NCBI GenBank assembly: GCA_002281755.1
Contig: NCHB01000019.1
Span: 1-35,721, forward strand
From: Sulfurovum sp. 16-42-52
GTDB lineage: Bacteria > Campylobacterota > Campylobacteria > Campylobacterales > Sulfurovaceae
Direction of reading: 5' to 3'
DNA length: 35,721 bases
Below, piece after piece: positions 23,677-31,910 of the stretch (position 1 is its first letter; every line of letters begins with the position of its first letter). Below the pieces are notes generated by a model, which did not search any database, was not told the DNA's origin, and worked only from the letters and a program-made list of their open reading frames with translations. The position numbers and the translations under genes are program-made.

Positions 23677-25056
23677 ATGGAATACGGCATTTTATCGATA
23701 GCAATCCCGCTACTTACTATTTTTTTAGCCATTATAACCAAAGATGTGATTATCTCCCTCATCGGCGGGATCTTTGTAGGCTTTTTGGTGCTTCATGGCT
23801 ACAACCCTGCCCAGGCATTTGTCGCACTCTTTGATGGAGTTATCGCACTCTTTAAAGAAGCATGGATAACTAAAACCCTACTCTTCATCGTGCTAGTAGG
23901 TGCGGTGATTCGTTTGCTGACACTCAGCGGTGCAGTTGAGAGTTTTGTGCTTTATCTCAGTCAAAAAGCAAGGCATATAGACTCACCCAAAGGGGCGATG
24001 TTACTTGCCTATGGCATCGGTATCGTCATCTTTATAGAGTCTTCCATCACATCCCTAGTCGCAGGAACGGTAGCAAAACCACTTTGCGATAAAAACGGTG
24101 TCAGTAGAGAAAAACTGGCATACATCTGCGACTCTACCTCTGCACCTGTGTGTGCGCTCATCCCGCTCAATGCTTGGGGTGCTCTATTGCTCGGACTCAT
24201 CGTCACCGCTATAGATACCCGAGTTATCTCCGGAGATGCCGTCTCTTTGCTTGTTGCTTCTATACCCTTTAATTTTTACGCTATTGTGACGCTTTTACTT
24301 GTACTGGGTGTGATATTTTTAAATATCTCATTGGGTTCGATGCGCCGCAAACTCCCTATCTCTTACGCACCACCACATGATGAAACACACAAATCGACCC
24401 CCTACCCGATGCTTTTACCTATCGTTTTTATGGTCGTCATGGTACCACTTGGACTGTATCTCACGGGTGATGGAAACATCTTCAAAGGTTCAGGTTCCAG
24501 CGCGGTGTATTATGCGGTGATACTGACTTTAATGTTTATCTACCTCTATTTTATACCCACAAAAAGACTCACGCACGCGAACTACTTTAAGGGTCTCTAT
24601 GAGGGTATTGGTGAGATGATACCTGTGGGCATCATTATGATCTTTGCACTGCTCATCGGGACCGTTATCACGCAGCTGGAAACTGCTGGTTATCTGGCTC
24701 ATCTACTTCATGGAAACATTTCTCCCGTACTTATGCCGTTTTTTATCTTCCTTGTAGCCAGTATTACTTCTTTTGCCACAGGTACAAGCTGGGGAACTTT
24801 TTCCATCATGATGCCTATCGGTCTTGCACTGGGAGCGAGTATGGATCTGTATCTCCCTCTGGTTATCGCAGCAGTCATCAGCGGTGGCATCTTTGGCGAC
24901 CATGCTTCACCCATTTCAGACTCCACCATCATCGCCTCCATGGCAGCAGAGTGTGACCACATCAGCCATGTCAATACACAGTTGCCTTATGCACTACTGG
25001 CTGCCGGTGTCTCTTCGCTGGCATTTTTGATAGCGGGATGGGTGACGCTTTCATGA
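23677..25056 (+). CDS. Na+/H+ antiporter, NhaC family
   Basis: Inner-membrane sodium/proton antiporter keeping pH and sodium balance. Seen: 459 residues with about eleven hydrophobic segments and NhaC-type motifs including GIGIVIFIESSITSLVAGTVAKPL, CDSTSAPVCALIPLNAWGA and the closing GGIFGDHASPISDSTIIASMAA, in which the Asp and Ser residues are typical of the ion site. The ATG at 23677 follows the predicted transcription start; an ATG at 23659 would have no ribosome site and lie upstream of the promoter. The stop overlaps the lpxB start (ATGA), so lpxB translation may be coupled to it. Confidence 0.92.
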   Translation: MEYGILSIAIPLLTIFLAIITKDVIISLIGGIFVGFLVLHGYNPAQAFVALFDGVIALFKEAWITKTLLFIVLVGAVIRLLTLSGAVESFVLYLSQKARHIDSPKGAMLLAYGIGIVIFIESSITSLVAGTVAKPLCDKNGVSREKLAYICDSTSAPVCALIPLNAWGALLLGLIVTAIDTRVISGDAVSLLVASIPFNFYAIVTLLLVLGVIFLNISLGSMRRKLPISYAPPHDETHKSTPYPMLLPIVFMVVMVPLGLYLTGDGNIFKGSGSSAVYYAVILTLMFIYLYFIPTKRLTHANYFKGLYEGIGEMIPVGIIMIFALLIGTVITQLETAGYLAHLLHGNISPVLMPFFIFLVASITSFATGTSWGTFSIMMPIGLALGASMDLYLPLVIAAVISGGIFGDHASPISDSTIIASMAAECDHISHVNTQLPYALLAAGVSSLAFLIAGWVTLS

Positions 25057-26099
25057 AACTCTTAGTCAGTGCACTTGAACCCTCTTCCAACCTTCACCTC
25101 AAAGAAGTGCTCAAACACACCCATGATGTAGAACTGCTAGGTATCTTCGATAAGCAGATTAAAGAAGGAATACCATTGTATGACATCAGCGAAATGGCGA
25201 TCATGGGGGTGGTGGATGCACTCAAAAAACTACGGTGGTTTTTTAAGGTTGCAGATAAGATGGTGGCTCTGGCTGCAGAAGCAGACAAGATATTACTGAT
25301 GGATTCATCTGGCTTCAACTTGCCTTTAGCGAAAAAACTTAAAGCCAAATATCCAAATAAAGAGATTATTTACTACATTTTGCCACAGGTCTGGGCAAGC
25401 CGTCCTAAACGGGTTAAAAAACTAGAGCAGTACTGTGACAAACTGCTAGGCATACTTCCTTTTGAAATAGCCTATTATCAAAGTAAAGCACAGTATGTGG
25501 GTCACCCCTTGCTGGATGAAATCACTGTGCATCGAGATGAAGCCCAAACCAAAGGGTGTATCGCGTTTTTGCCGGGTTCTCGGGCTTCGGAAATCACGCG
25601 TTTGATGCCCATCTTTTTAGAACTCAGACGCAAAATGGGCAATGACATCAGACCACTTCTAGTCATCCCGCCTGCTTTTTCAAGAGACAAGATAGCCAAA
25701 CTTTACCGTGGCAACAGAGAGTTTGAAGTGGTACGTAACACCCATGAGGCACTCAGACGCGCTGAGTTTGCCTTTATCTGTTCGGGTACAGCGACGCTTG
25801 AAGCTGCACTTATGGGTGTGCCTTTTACGCTGGCGTACATCGCCAAAAAAGTAGATTTTTTCATAGGCACAAAACTCTTAGGCATCAAGCAGGTGGGACT
25901 TGCCAACATCATCTTAACCCATTATAACAACAGCACTTTGCACCATGAATTTCTGCAAGAAAATGTGACGGTTGACAACCTGCTCAAAGCGTACTACAAT
26001 ACCGACCGACAAATCTTCGCCGAAAAAGCGGAAGAACTTAAAACCTATCTTGCGCATGGCAGTTCACAAAATGTCGCCAAGATACTCATGGAATCCTAA
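25053..26099 (+). CDS. lpxB: Lipid-A-disaccharide synthase
   Basis: Joins lipid X and UDP-2,3-diacylglucosamine to form the lipid A disaccharide at the inner membrane. Seen: 348 residues with a GT19 pattern: an N-terminal start MKLLVSALEPSSNLHL (family usually AGExSGD; the variant here is as in Campylobacterota), YYILPQVWASRPKR, YVGHPLLDE, IAFLPGSRASEI and ICSGTATLEAALMGVPF. Slightly shorter than the roughly 370-380 of Enterobacteria. Coupled to the NhaC gene by a 4-base overlap and followed one base later by queH. Confidence 0.95.
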   Translation: MKLLVSALEPSSNLHLKEVLKHTHDVELLGIFDKQIKEGIPLYDISEMAIMGVVDALKKLRWFFKVADKMVALAAEADKILLMDSSGFNLPLAKKLKAKYPNKEIIYYILPQVWASRPKRVKKLEQYCDKLLGILPFEIAYYQSKAQYVGHPLLDEITVHRDEAQTKGCIAFLPGSRASEITRLMPIFLELRRKMGNDIRPLLVIPPAFSRDKIAKLYRGNREFEVVRNTHEALRRAEFAFICSGTATLEAALMGVPFTLAYIAKKVDFFIGTKLLGIKQVGLANIILTHYNNSTLHHEFLQENVTVDNLLKAYYNTDRQIFAEKAEELKTYLAHGSSQNVAKILMES

Positions 26100-26100
26100 T

Positions 26101-27180
26101 ATGCTTGTACACATCTGCTGCTCGGTTGACAGCCACTACTTTTTGCAAAAACTCCAAGAGGAGTACCCCCAAGAGAAACTTACAGGGTTTTTTTATGATC
26201 CCAATATCCATCCCTACTCTGAGTATTATCTGCGTTTGCTTGATGTCAAACGAAGCTGTAAGATGTTGGGGATTGAGCTTATAGAAGGTGAGTATGATGT
26301 TGAAAACTGGCTCTCTTTAGTAAGGGGCTTTGAACATGAACCCGAAAAAGGGTCACGTTGTGGCATCTGTTTTGACAGACGCTTTGAAGTCTCTGCTAAG
26401 ATGGCAAGAGAAATGGGCGAGAGTGCTTTTACTTCAACACTGCTGACTTCACCCAAAAAATCACTTGAACAGCTCGAAGTAGTCGGCTCTGCTTTGGGCA
26501 AAAAAGAAGGTATCACTTTTGTTGCACCGGACTACCGAAAGGCTTCAGGCACGCAAGAGCAAAACATTTTGGCAAAAGAAGATGCGCTGTACCGTCAAGA
26601 TTACTGCGGATGTTTGTATGCACTCAACATCCAACGCGACCAGCAACAAAAGCTCGCAGATGAGCTTTTTATGCCTATCTCACAGCAAATCCAACCAGAA
26701 TCCATCGAAGAACGTATCGAAATGTATGAAGAGAGATGGAGACTGGAAGAAGAAAATATCCCCCACAAAATCATCAAACAGCGTTTTTTAAATTGGCGTT
26801 TGACGATGGGACTTTTGCGTGTTAGAAAAGAAGTGGTGCCTGCACACTTTTTGCCCTACTCTACCATCAAAGGCGAATACACCAGAGGTAAAATAGAATA
26901 CAACATCGGTGAAGTACACCACATGAGCCGTGATGAAGTACGGTTCATCACCCTGGCACATTACAATGCACTGGCAAACACCGACTACCAAAGTGTCACA
27001 GCACTCATCTACTCTCCTCCTAGCTTTGAGAAAGAAGTGCAACTGCGAACCAAACTGGGTGTCACCCCCTATGATTTATCGACCATCATCGTGACAGAAG
27101 AGATACCCAAAAGCAAAATAGAAATACTCTGCCAGAGTAAAACTTATGAAGATGTCAAAGAGGTATTGATCAAACTCTAA
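26101..27180 (+). CDS. queH: Epoxyqueuosine reductase QueH, with C-terminal extension
   Basis: Last step of queuosine tRNA modification in a cytosolic Fe-S enzyme unrelated to QueG. Seen: 359 residues. The DUF208/QueH core spans about 1-180, with HICC (Cys6, Cys7), FFYDPNIHPYSEYYLR, RCGIC (Cys87, Cys90) and YCGC (Cys169, Cys171), which together bind an Fe-S cluster and metal. Typical QueH ends near 180-220 residues; here about 175 more follow, which I do not recognise. The ATG at 26101 is one base after the lpxB stop; an upstream frame only overlaps lpxB. Confidence 0.9.
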   Translation: MLVHICCSVDSHYFLQKLQEEYPQEKLTGFFYDPNIHPYSEYYLRLLDVKRSCKMLGIELIEGEYDVENWLSLVRGFEHEPEKGSRCGICFDRRFEVSAKMAREMGESAFTSTLLTSPKKSLEQLEVVGSALGKKEGITFVAPDYRKASGTQEQNILAKEDALYRQDYCGCLYALNIQRDQQQKLADELFMPISQQIQPESIEERIEMYEERWRLEEENIPHKIIKQRFLNWRLTMGLLRVRKEVVPAHFLPYSTIKGEYTRGKIEYNIGEVHHMSRDEVRFITLAHYNALANTDYQSVTALIYSPPSFEKEVQLRTKLGVTPYDLSTIIVTEEIPKSKIEILCQSKTYEDVKEVLIKL

Positions 27181-27237
27181 ACGGCTTCTTACCAACTCTT
27201 GGGTAAAATAAGCCAATTTTTACAAAAAGGTTTGCTA

Positions 27238-27687
27238 GTGCTTTATAACGTTGTAGACATACAAAATATCTTACCTCACAGATATCCATTTTTATTGGTA
27301 GACAGAATCACCGAACTCACTCCGGGTACCTACATCGAGGGGCTTAAAAATGTTTCTATCTCAGAACCTGTTTTTCAGGGACATTTCCCAGGTCATCCCA
27401 TCTATCCGGGTGTGATGATTATCGAAGGTATGGCGCAAGCTGGCGGTGTGTTGGCATTTAAAAGCATGAACTTAAACACACAAGAAGAGATGCAAAACAA
27501 AGTTGTCTACTTTATGAGTATAGACAATGCAAAGTTCCGTTCACCCGTTACGCCTGGAGACCAGCTCATCTACAAAATATCTGTCATCAAAAACAAGGGT
27601 GCGGTATGGCAGCTTGATGCCAAAGCCTATGTTGATGACAAAGTCGTTGCGCAGGCTGAACTTAAAGCCATGATTGTAGATAAATAG
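27238..27687 (+). CDS. fabZ: 3-hydroxyacyl-ACP dehydratase FabZ, GTG start
   Basis: Dehydrates beta-hydroxyacyl-ACP in fatty acid elongation; cytoplasmic. Seen: 149 residues with [13 protein letters not shown], the helix motif [22 protein letters not shown], catalytic His49 and Glu63 (spaced 14 apart, as in the E. coli enzyme). The start is the GTG at 27238, with AAAGG about 7 nt upstream; a TTG at 27199 would add a poorly conserved extension. First gene of the fabZ-lpxA-clpX-mreB-mreC cluster. The short upstream gap from queH has no clear promoter. Confidence 0.94.
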   Translation: MLYNVVDIQNILPHRYPFLLVDRITELTPGTYIEGLKNVSISEPVFQGHFPGHPIYPGVMIIEGMAQAGGVLAFKSMNLNTQEEMQNKVVYFMSIDNAKFRSPVTPGDQLIYKISVIKNKGAVWQLDAKAYVDDKVVAQAELKAMIVDK

Positions 27688-27694
27688 GTCTGTG

Positions 27695-28495
27695 ATGTCA
27701 CGCATCCATCCTACCGCAGTCATAGAAGACGGTGCCATTTTGGGAGCCAATGTCTCTGTGGGTCCCTTTGCCTATATCGGGGCAAATGTTCGCATCGGCG
27801 ATAACACAACTGTGGCTTCCCATGTGGTCATTGAGGGGCATACAAGCATTGGTAAAAACAACCGTATTTTCCCGCATGCTGCCATAGGTACCATACCGCA
27901 GGATTTAAAATACAATGGTGAACATACCGAACTGATCATCGGGGATAATAATACCATTAGGGAGTTTACCCTCTTTAATCCTGGCACCAAAGGCGGTGGA
28001 TCAGTCACCAGAATTGGTAACACAAATCTCTTTATGGGGTATGTGCACCTGGGGCATGATGTCATTATCGGTGATCACTGCATATTGGCAAACGGTGCTA
28101 CACTGGCAGGGCATGTTGAACTGGGTAATCATGTCGTTATCGGCGGACTCACTCCGGTACACCAGTTTGTGCATATCGGTGATTATGCGATGATTGGCGG
28201 AGCCAGTGCTTTGGCACAGGACATCCCTCCGTTTTGTCTTGCTGAAGGAAACCGTGCAAGTCTAAGAGGTCTCAACCTTACAGGACTGCGGAGACATATG
28301 GAGCGTGATGATATCAATGCACTTAAAATTGCCTACAGAGAATTGTTTGAAAAAGGAAATCCTTTACAGGAAGTGGCACAAAGCCTTTTTGAAAGCAACC
28401 CATCAGACAAAGTCAAACAACTCTGCGGGTTTATCATGACCTCTACACGAGGTATACCATTTACAAGGAAAGAAAATGTCACTGAAAGTCTGTAG
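27695..28495 (+). CDS. lpxA: UDP-N-acetylglucosamine acyltransferase
   Basis: First enzyme of lipid A synthesis, adds a beta-hydroxyacyl chain from ACP to UDP-GlcNAc. Seen: 266 residues made mostly of hexapeptide repeats (left-handed beta helix), with catalytic His121 in [10 protein letters not shown], followed by [19 protein letters not shown] and VHQFVHIGD, and a helical C-terminus [11 protein letters not shown]. The length equals that of E. coli LpxA. The ATG at 27695 is preferred to a GTG one codon earlier. The end overlaps clpX by 20 bases. Confidence 0.96.
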   Translation: MSRIHPTAVIEDGAILGANVSVGPFAYIGANVRIGDNTTVASHVVIEGHTSIGKNNRIFPHAAIGTIPQDLKYNGEHTELIIGDNNTIREFTLFNPGTKGGGSVTRIGNTNLFMGYVHLGHDVIIGDHCILANGATLAGHVELGNHVVIGGLTPVHQFVHIGDYAMIGGASALAQDIPPFCLAEGNRASLRGLNLTGLRRHMERDDINALKIAYRELFEKGNPLQEVAQSLFESNPSDKVKQLCGFIMTSTRGIPFTRKENVTESL

Positions 28496-29696
28496 TTTTT
28501 GTGAAGCGATAGAAAGCGAAGAAAACCCCCTCATCGCGGGAGAAAATGTCTATATCTGCTCAAACTGTGTCATTTCTGCTTACAAAATACTCTTTGGAGA
28601 TGAAGACCAAGATGATCTCCAATCAGACTATGGTGTGCATACACTCTATACACCTAAAGAGATCAATGCACTGCTAGATGACTATGTTATCGGGCAAGAA
28701 AAAGCCAAAAAAACCCTCTCCGTGGCTGTATACAATCACTACAAACGTATCTTCAAAGACAATGTAGATGACGATACTCAAATCGCTAAATCCAATGTAC
28801 TGCTCATCGGACCCACCGGTTCAGGAAAGACGCTTTTAGCGCAAACTATCGCAAGGTTCCTCAATGTGCCTATAGCCATCGCCGATGCAACCAATCTAAC
28901 TGAAGCGGGGTATGTGGGAGAAGATGTAGAAAACATCCTCACCAAACTTCTTATGGCTGCCGATGGAGATGTTGAGCGTGCAGAACAAGGCATCGTTTTT
29001 ATCGATGAAGTTGACAAGATAGCCAGAATGGGTGAAAACCGCTCTATTACACGTGATGTATCAGGTGAAGGGGTACAGCAGGCACTGCTGAAACTCATTG
29101 AAGGTTCTGTGGTGAATATCCCGCCAAAAGGCGGACGCAAGCATCCCAATCAGGATTTTATACAGATTGATACTTCAAACATACTCTTTATTTGCGGTGG
29201 GGCGTTTGATGGACTCAATGATATTCTCAAAAGAAGACTGGGTGCAAACACGCTAGGGTTTGGTCAGGAAAAACGCTCCAAAAAAGAAGAAGAAAATCTC
29301 CTTCACCTTGTTGAGGCAGATGATCTTGTCACCTATGGTATTATTCCTGAACTGATTGGAAGGCTTCATGTGCTTGCAACCCTTGGTGAGATTTCGGAAG
29401 AAGATATGGTGCGTATTCTTGTAGAACCCAAAAATTCACTTATCAAACAGTATCAAAAACTCTTTGAAATTGATGATGTCACACTCAGTTTTGAAAAAGA
29501 AGCGCTCTTGCTCATCGCTCAAAAAGCCATCAAGCGTAAAACCGGTGCAAGGGGTCTTCGCTCTATTTTGGAAGAGATATTGCTCGATATTATGTATGAA
29601 CTTCCTGAACTCAGTGGCTATGAAGTCGTCATTACTTCTGATGTCATCGAACTGGGCACAAAACCTTTATACATCAAAAACAAAAAAACCGCATAA
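28476..29696 (+). CDS. clpX: ATP-dependent Clp protease ATP-binding subunit ClpX
   Basis: AAA+ unfoldase of ClpXP, cytoplasmic. Seen: 406 residues. A zinc-binding domain with Cys6, Cys9, Cys28 and Cys31, then Walker A GPTGSGKT, the pore-region motif [11 protein letters not shown], Walker [11 protein letters not shown], and LGFGQ resembling the IGF loop that docks to ClpP. Length agrees with the family. AAGGAAAG lies 4 nt before the ATG. The start lies inside the 3' end of lpxA, so the two are coupled; mreB follows by 18 bp. clpP is not in the window. Confidence 0.97.
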   Translation: MSLKVCSFCEAIESEENPLIAGENVYICSNCVISAYKILFGDEDQDDLQSDYGVHTLYTPKEINALLDDYVIGQEKAKKTLSVAVYNHYKRIFKDNVDDDTQIAKSNVLLIGPTGSGKTLLAQTIARFLNVPIAIADATNLTEAGYVGEDVENILTKLLMAADGDVERAEQGIVFIDEVDKIARMGENRSITRDVSGEGVQQALLKLIEGSVVNIPPKGGRKHPNQDFIQIDTSNILFICGGAFDGLNDILKRRLGANTLGFGQEKRSKKEEENLLHLVEADDLVTYGIIPELIGRLHVLATLGEISEEDMVRILVEPKNSLIKQYQKLFEIDDVTLSFEKEALLLIAQKAIKRKTGARGLRSILEEILLDIMYELPELSGYEVVITSDVIELGTKPLYIKNKKTA

Positions 29697-29714
29697 GAGA
29701 AAAAGGATATCAAA

Positions 29715-30749
29715 ATGTTTAAAAAATTATTGGGCATATTTTCTAACGACTTAGCCATCGACCTTGGAACCGCCAATACACTTGTCTTGGTAAAAGGTCA
29801 AGGCATTTGCATCAACGAGCCTTCAGTTGTTGCTATACAGTATGACAAACAGGGACGACAACGTATCTTGGCCGTTGGTCAAGAAGCAAAAGACATGGTA
29901 GGTAAAACACCGGGAAATATCAAAGCCATACGCCCAATGAAAGATGGGGTTATTGCAGATTTCGAAGTCACGGAGATGATGATTCGTTATTTCATAGAAA
30001 AAGCACATAAACGAAAAGGGTTTTTCTCTCCACGTATCATCATCTGTGTACCATATGGGCTGACGCAGGTTGAAAGACGTGCCGTAAGAGAATCCGCTGC
30101 CAATGCGGGAGCACGGTATGTTTATCTGATAGAAGAGCCTATGGCAGCTGCTATCGGTGCGGGCATCCCTGTCAAAGACCCTAACGGAAATCTGGTTGTA
30201 GATATCGGGGGAGGAACAACAGAGATTGGTGTTACCTCTCTTGGCGGACTCGTGATCTCAAAATCCATTCGTGTGGCAGGCGACAACATAGACCAAGATA
30301 TCGCGGACTACATCAAGAAAAATTTTAACCTGCTTATCGGTGAACGTGTGGCTGAAGAACTCAAGATCAAAATAGGAACCGCCATACCATTGGAAGAAGA
30401 ACTCACTACAATAGTCCGCGGTAGAGATCATATCGAAGGAAGCCTTACTTCGGTGGAAATTACTTCAGAGCACATCAGAGCTGCGATGAAAGACTCCATT
30501 GAAGCCATTGGAGATGCGCTCAAAAGTGTGTTAGAGCAAATGCCACCTGAACTCGCAGGTGATATTGTTGAAAACGGTATCGTGCTTACCGGTGGCGGTG
30601 CACTTATTAGAGGTCTGGACAAATATCTCTCTGAACTGGTCAAACTTCCTGTCTATATTGCCGAAGAGCCGTTGCTTGCCGTTGCAAGAGGGACAGGCAT
30701 CGCACTTGATGAAATAGATCTTCTTCAACAAACGGCTTATGAAGACTAG
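29715..30749 (+). CDS. mreB: Rod-shape determining protein MreB
   Basis: Actin-like filament protein directing lateral wall synthesis under the inner membrane. Seen: 344 residues with the phosphate motif IDLGTANTLV, the MreB-specific CVPYGLTQVERRAVRES, and VVDIGGGTTEIGV plus VLTGGGALI near the C-terminus. AAAAGG lies 8 nt before the ATG. It follows clpX with an 18-bp gap, and its last 11 bases overlap mreC. This gene order is the classical Campylobacterota arrangement. Confidence 0.97.
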   Translation: MFKKLLGIFSNDLAIDLGTANTLVLVKGQGICINEPSVVAIQYDKQGRQRILAVGQEAKDMVGKTPGNIKAIRPMKDGVIADFEVTEMMIRYFIEKAHKRKGFFSPRIIICVPYGLTQVERRAVRESAANAGARYVYLIEEPMAAAIGAGIPVKDPNGNLVVDIGGGTTEIGVTSLGGLVISKSIRVAGDNIDQDIADYIKKNFNLLIGERVAEELKIKIGTAIPLEEELTTIVRGRDHIEGSLTSVEITSEHIRAAMKDSIEAIGDALKSVLEQMPPELAGDIVENGIVLTGGGALIRGLDKYLSELVKLPVYIAEEPLLAVARGTGIALDEIDLLQQTAYED

Positions 30750-31818
30750 ACTGATTGTCATAGCCATACTGTTACTCATCCTGACAGTATTGCTCTCCCG
30801 AAACGATGAACGCATTTCAGATGTCGTTTTGGATGTTATTAATCCTGTCAAACAAAACTATCAGAATTTTATACAAAACATTCAAGACAAAGGTCACAGC
30901 TACATCTTTCAAAAAGAATCCATCGAAAAACTCACTACAGAAAACCGTGTTTTACGCAAACGCCTTCTAGAACAGGTGCACTATATCTCTCAAGTAAAAA
31001 ACATTTATGATATGCTTCCCAAACTCACGCGCCTGCCTGTTGCCAATATATCTTTAGTCGAAACCATCTCCTATGTCAAACTGAACAGCTTTTCTCAGGT
31101 CATCCTCACTAAACCCAGCGGACTTCAGAACGATACGCTTTATGGACTGATGCAGGGCTATGTTGTTGCAGGTATCGCGCAAGTGCGAAACAATCAACTC
31201 TACGGGTATCTCACCTCAGACAGCAAGTGCCGTTTTTCAGTGTTTATAGGCAAAAGTAAAGCTCCGGGTATTGCTCTGGGAGTAAAAGAAAATGAAATGC
31301 TCATCAAGTTTATCCCCAAATGGCACAAAATCCAAATAGGCGACCAAGTCGTTACCTCCGGACTCGATAATATTTTCTTTGCAGATATCCCTGTGGGTAT
31401 CGTGAGTAAAATCGAAGTGCAAAGCGCTTATACGGTTGCGCATATCAAAACATACAGTGATGTGTATCATCCCAAAACATTTTTTCTTATCAATGATGCC
31501 CGTGCCACACTCGCTGAAGGGTTTGACTCCAATGCCACAGACCTACCGACATTTGCTCCTATATTAGCCGAATCAAACAACAGTGTCGAACACAATGCGT
31601 CAGCCCAAATACAGAACACCTCCACTGATGAAATACAGGAACTAAATGCAACCATGCCTAGCATCTCAAGCATACCAAGCCGTATCGACCAAACGCAAGA
31701 AGAAGTCATCGAACCGGTGGTTCCTGATGAGGATGTACAAGAGCCTAAAAAAATACACACCGATACGCCAAAACCACCAAAACCAAAGGCGGATTCCAGC
31801 AGTTTAGATCTCTTTTAG
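30739..31818 (+). CDS. mreC: Rod-shape determining protein MreC with a long C-terminal tail
   Basis: Periplasmic part of the elongasome anchored in the inner membrane. Seen: 359 residues. One membrane helix (about 4-22), a coiled-coil region beginning near 55 (IEKLTTENRVLRKRLLEQ), the beta-domain core to about residue 265, then about 90 residues of low-complexity sequence rich in Ser, Asn, Glu, Pro and Lys, which most MreC lack or have much shorter. The start overlaps the mreB end by 11 bases. mreD is not present after it, as is common in this phylum. The next gene, carB, is separated by 92 bp. Confidence 0.93.
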   Translation: MKTRLIVIAILLLILTVLLSRNDERISDVVLDVINPVKQNYQNFIQNIQDKGHSYIFQKESIEKLTTENRVLRKRLLEQVHYISQVKNIYDMLPKLTRLPVANISLVETISYVKLNSFSQVILTKPSGLQNDTLYGLMQGYVVAGIAQVRNNQLYGYLTSDSKCRFSVFIGKSKAPGIALGVKENEMLIKFIPKWHKIQIGDQVVTSGLDNIFFADIPVGIVSKIEVQSAYTVAHIKTYSDVYHPKTFFLINDARATLAEGFDSNATDLPTFAPILAESNNSVEHNASAQIQNTSTDEIQELNATMPSISSIPSRIDQTQEEVIEPVVPDEDVQEPKKIHTDTPKPPKPKADSSSLDLF

Positions 31819-31829
31819 TCCAGTGATTT

Positions 31830-31857
31830 CTCCTTAAAAATACTTTGATTTAAGGGG
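31830..31857. terminator. Hairpin after mreC, weak terminator
   Basis: CCTTAAA (31832-31838) and TTTAAGG (31849-31855) form a perfect 7-bp stem extended by a G-T wobble and a C-G pair to 9, loop 10 nt. No T-run follows; it may end mreC transcripts weakly, or it could be part of control of carB. Confidence 0.35.
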
Positions 31858-31876
31858 GCTGTTTGCCTGCTTTGGC

Positions 31877-31882
31877 TATAAT
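31877..31882 (+). promoter_or_regulatory. Likely -10 box of carB
   Basis: Perfect TATAAT at 31877-31882, 28 bp before the carB ATG, in a context where no -35 is visible at the right distance. The gap 31819-31910 contains nothing else recognisable apart from the hairpin. Confidence 0.5.
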
Positions 31883-31910
31883 CTAAAACTAAAAATCAAG
31901 GGTATTCTCC

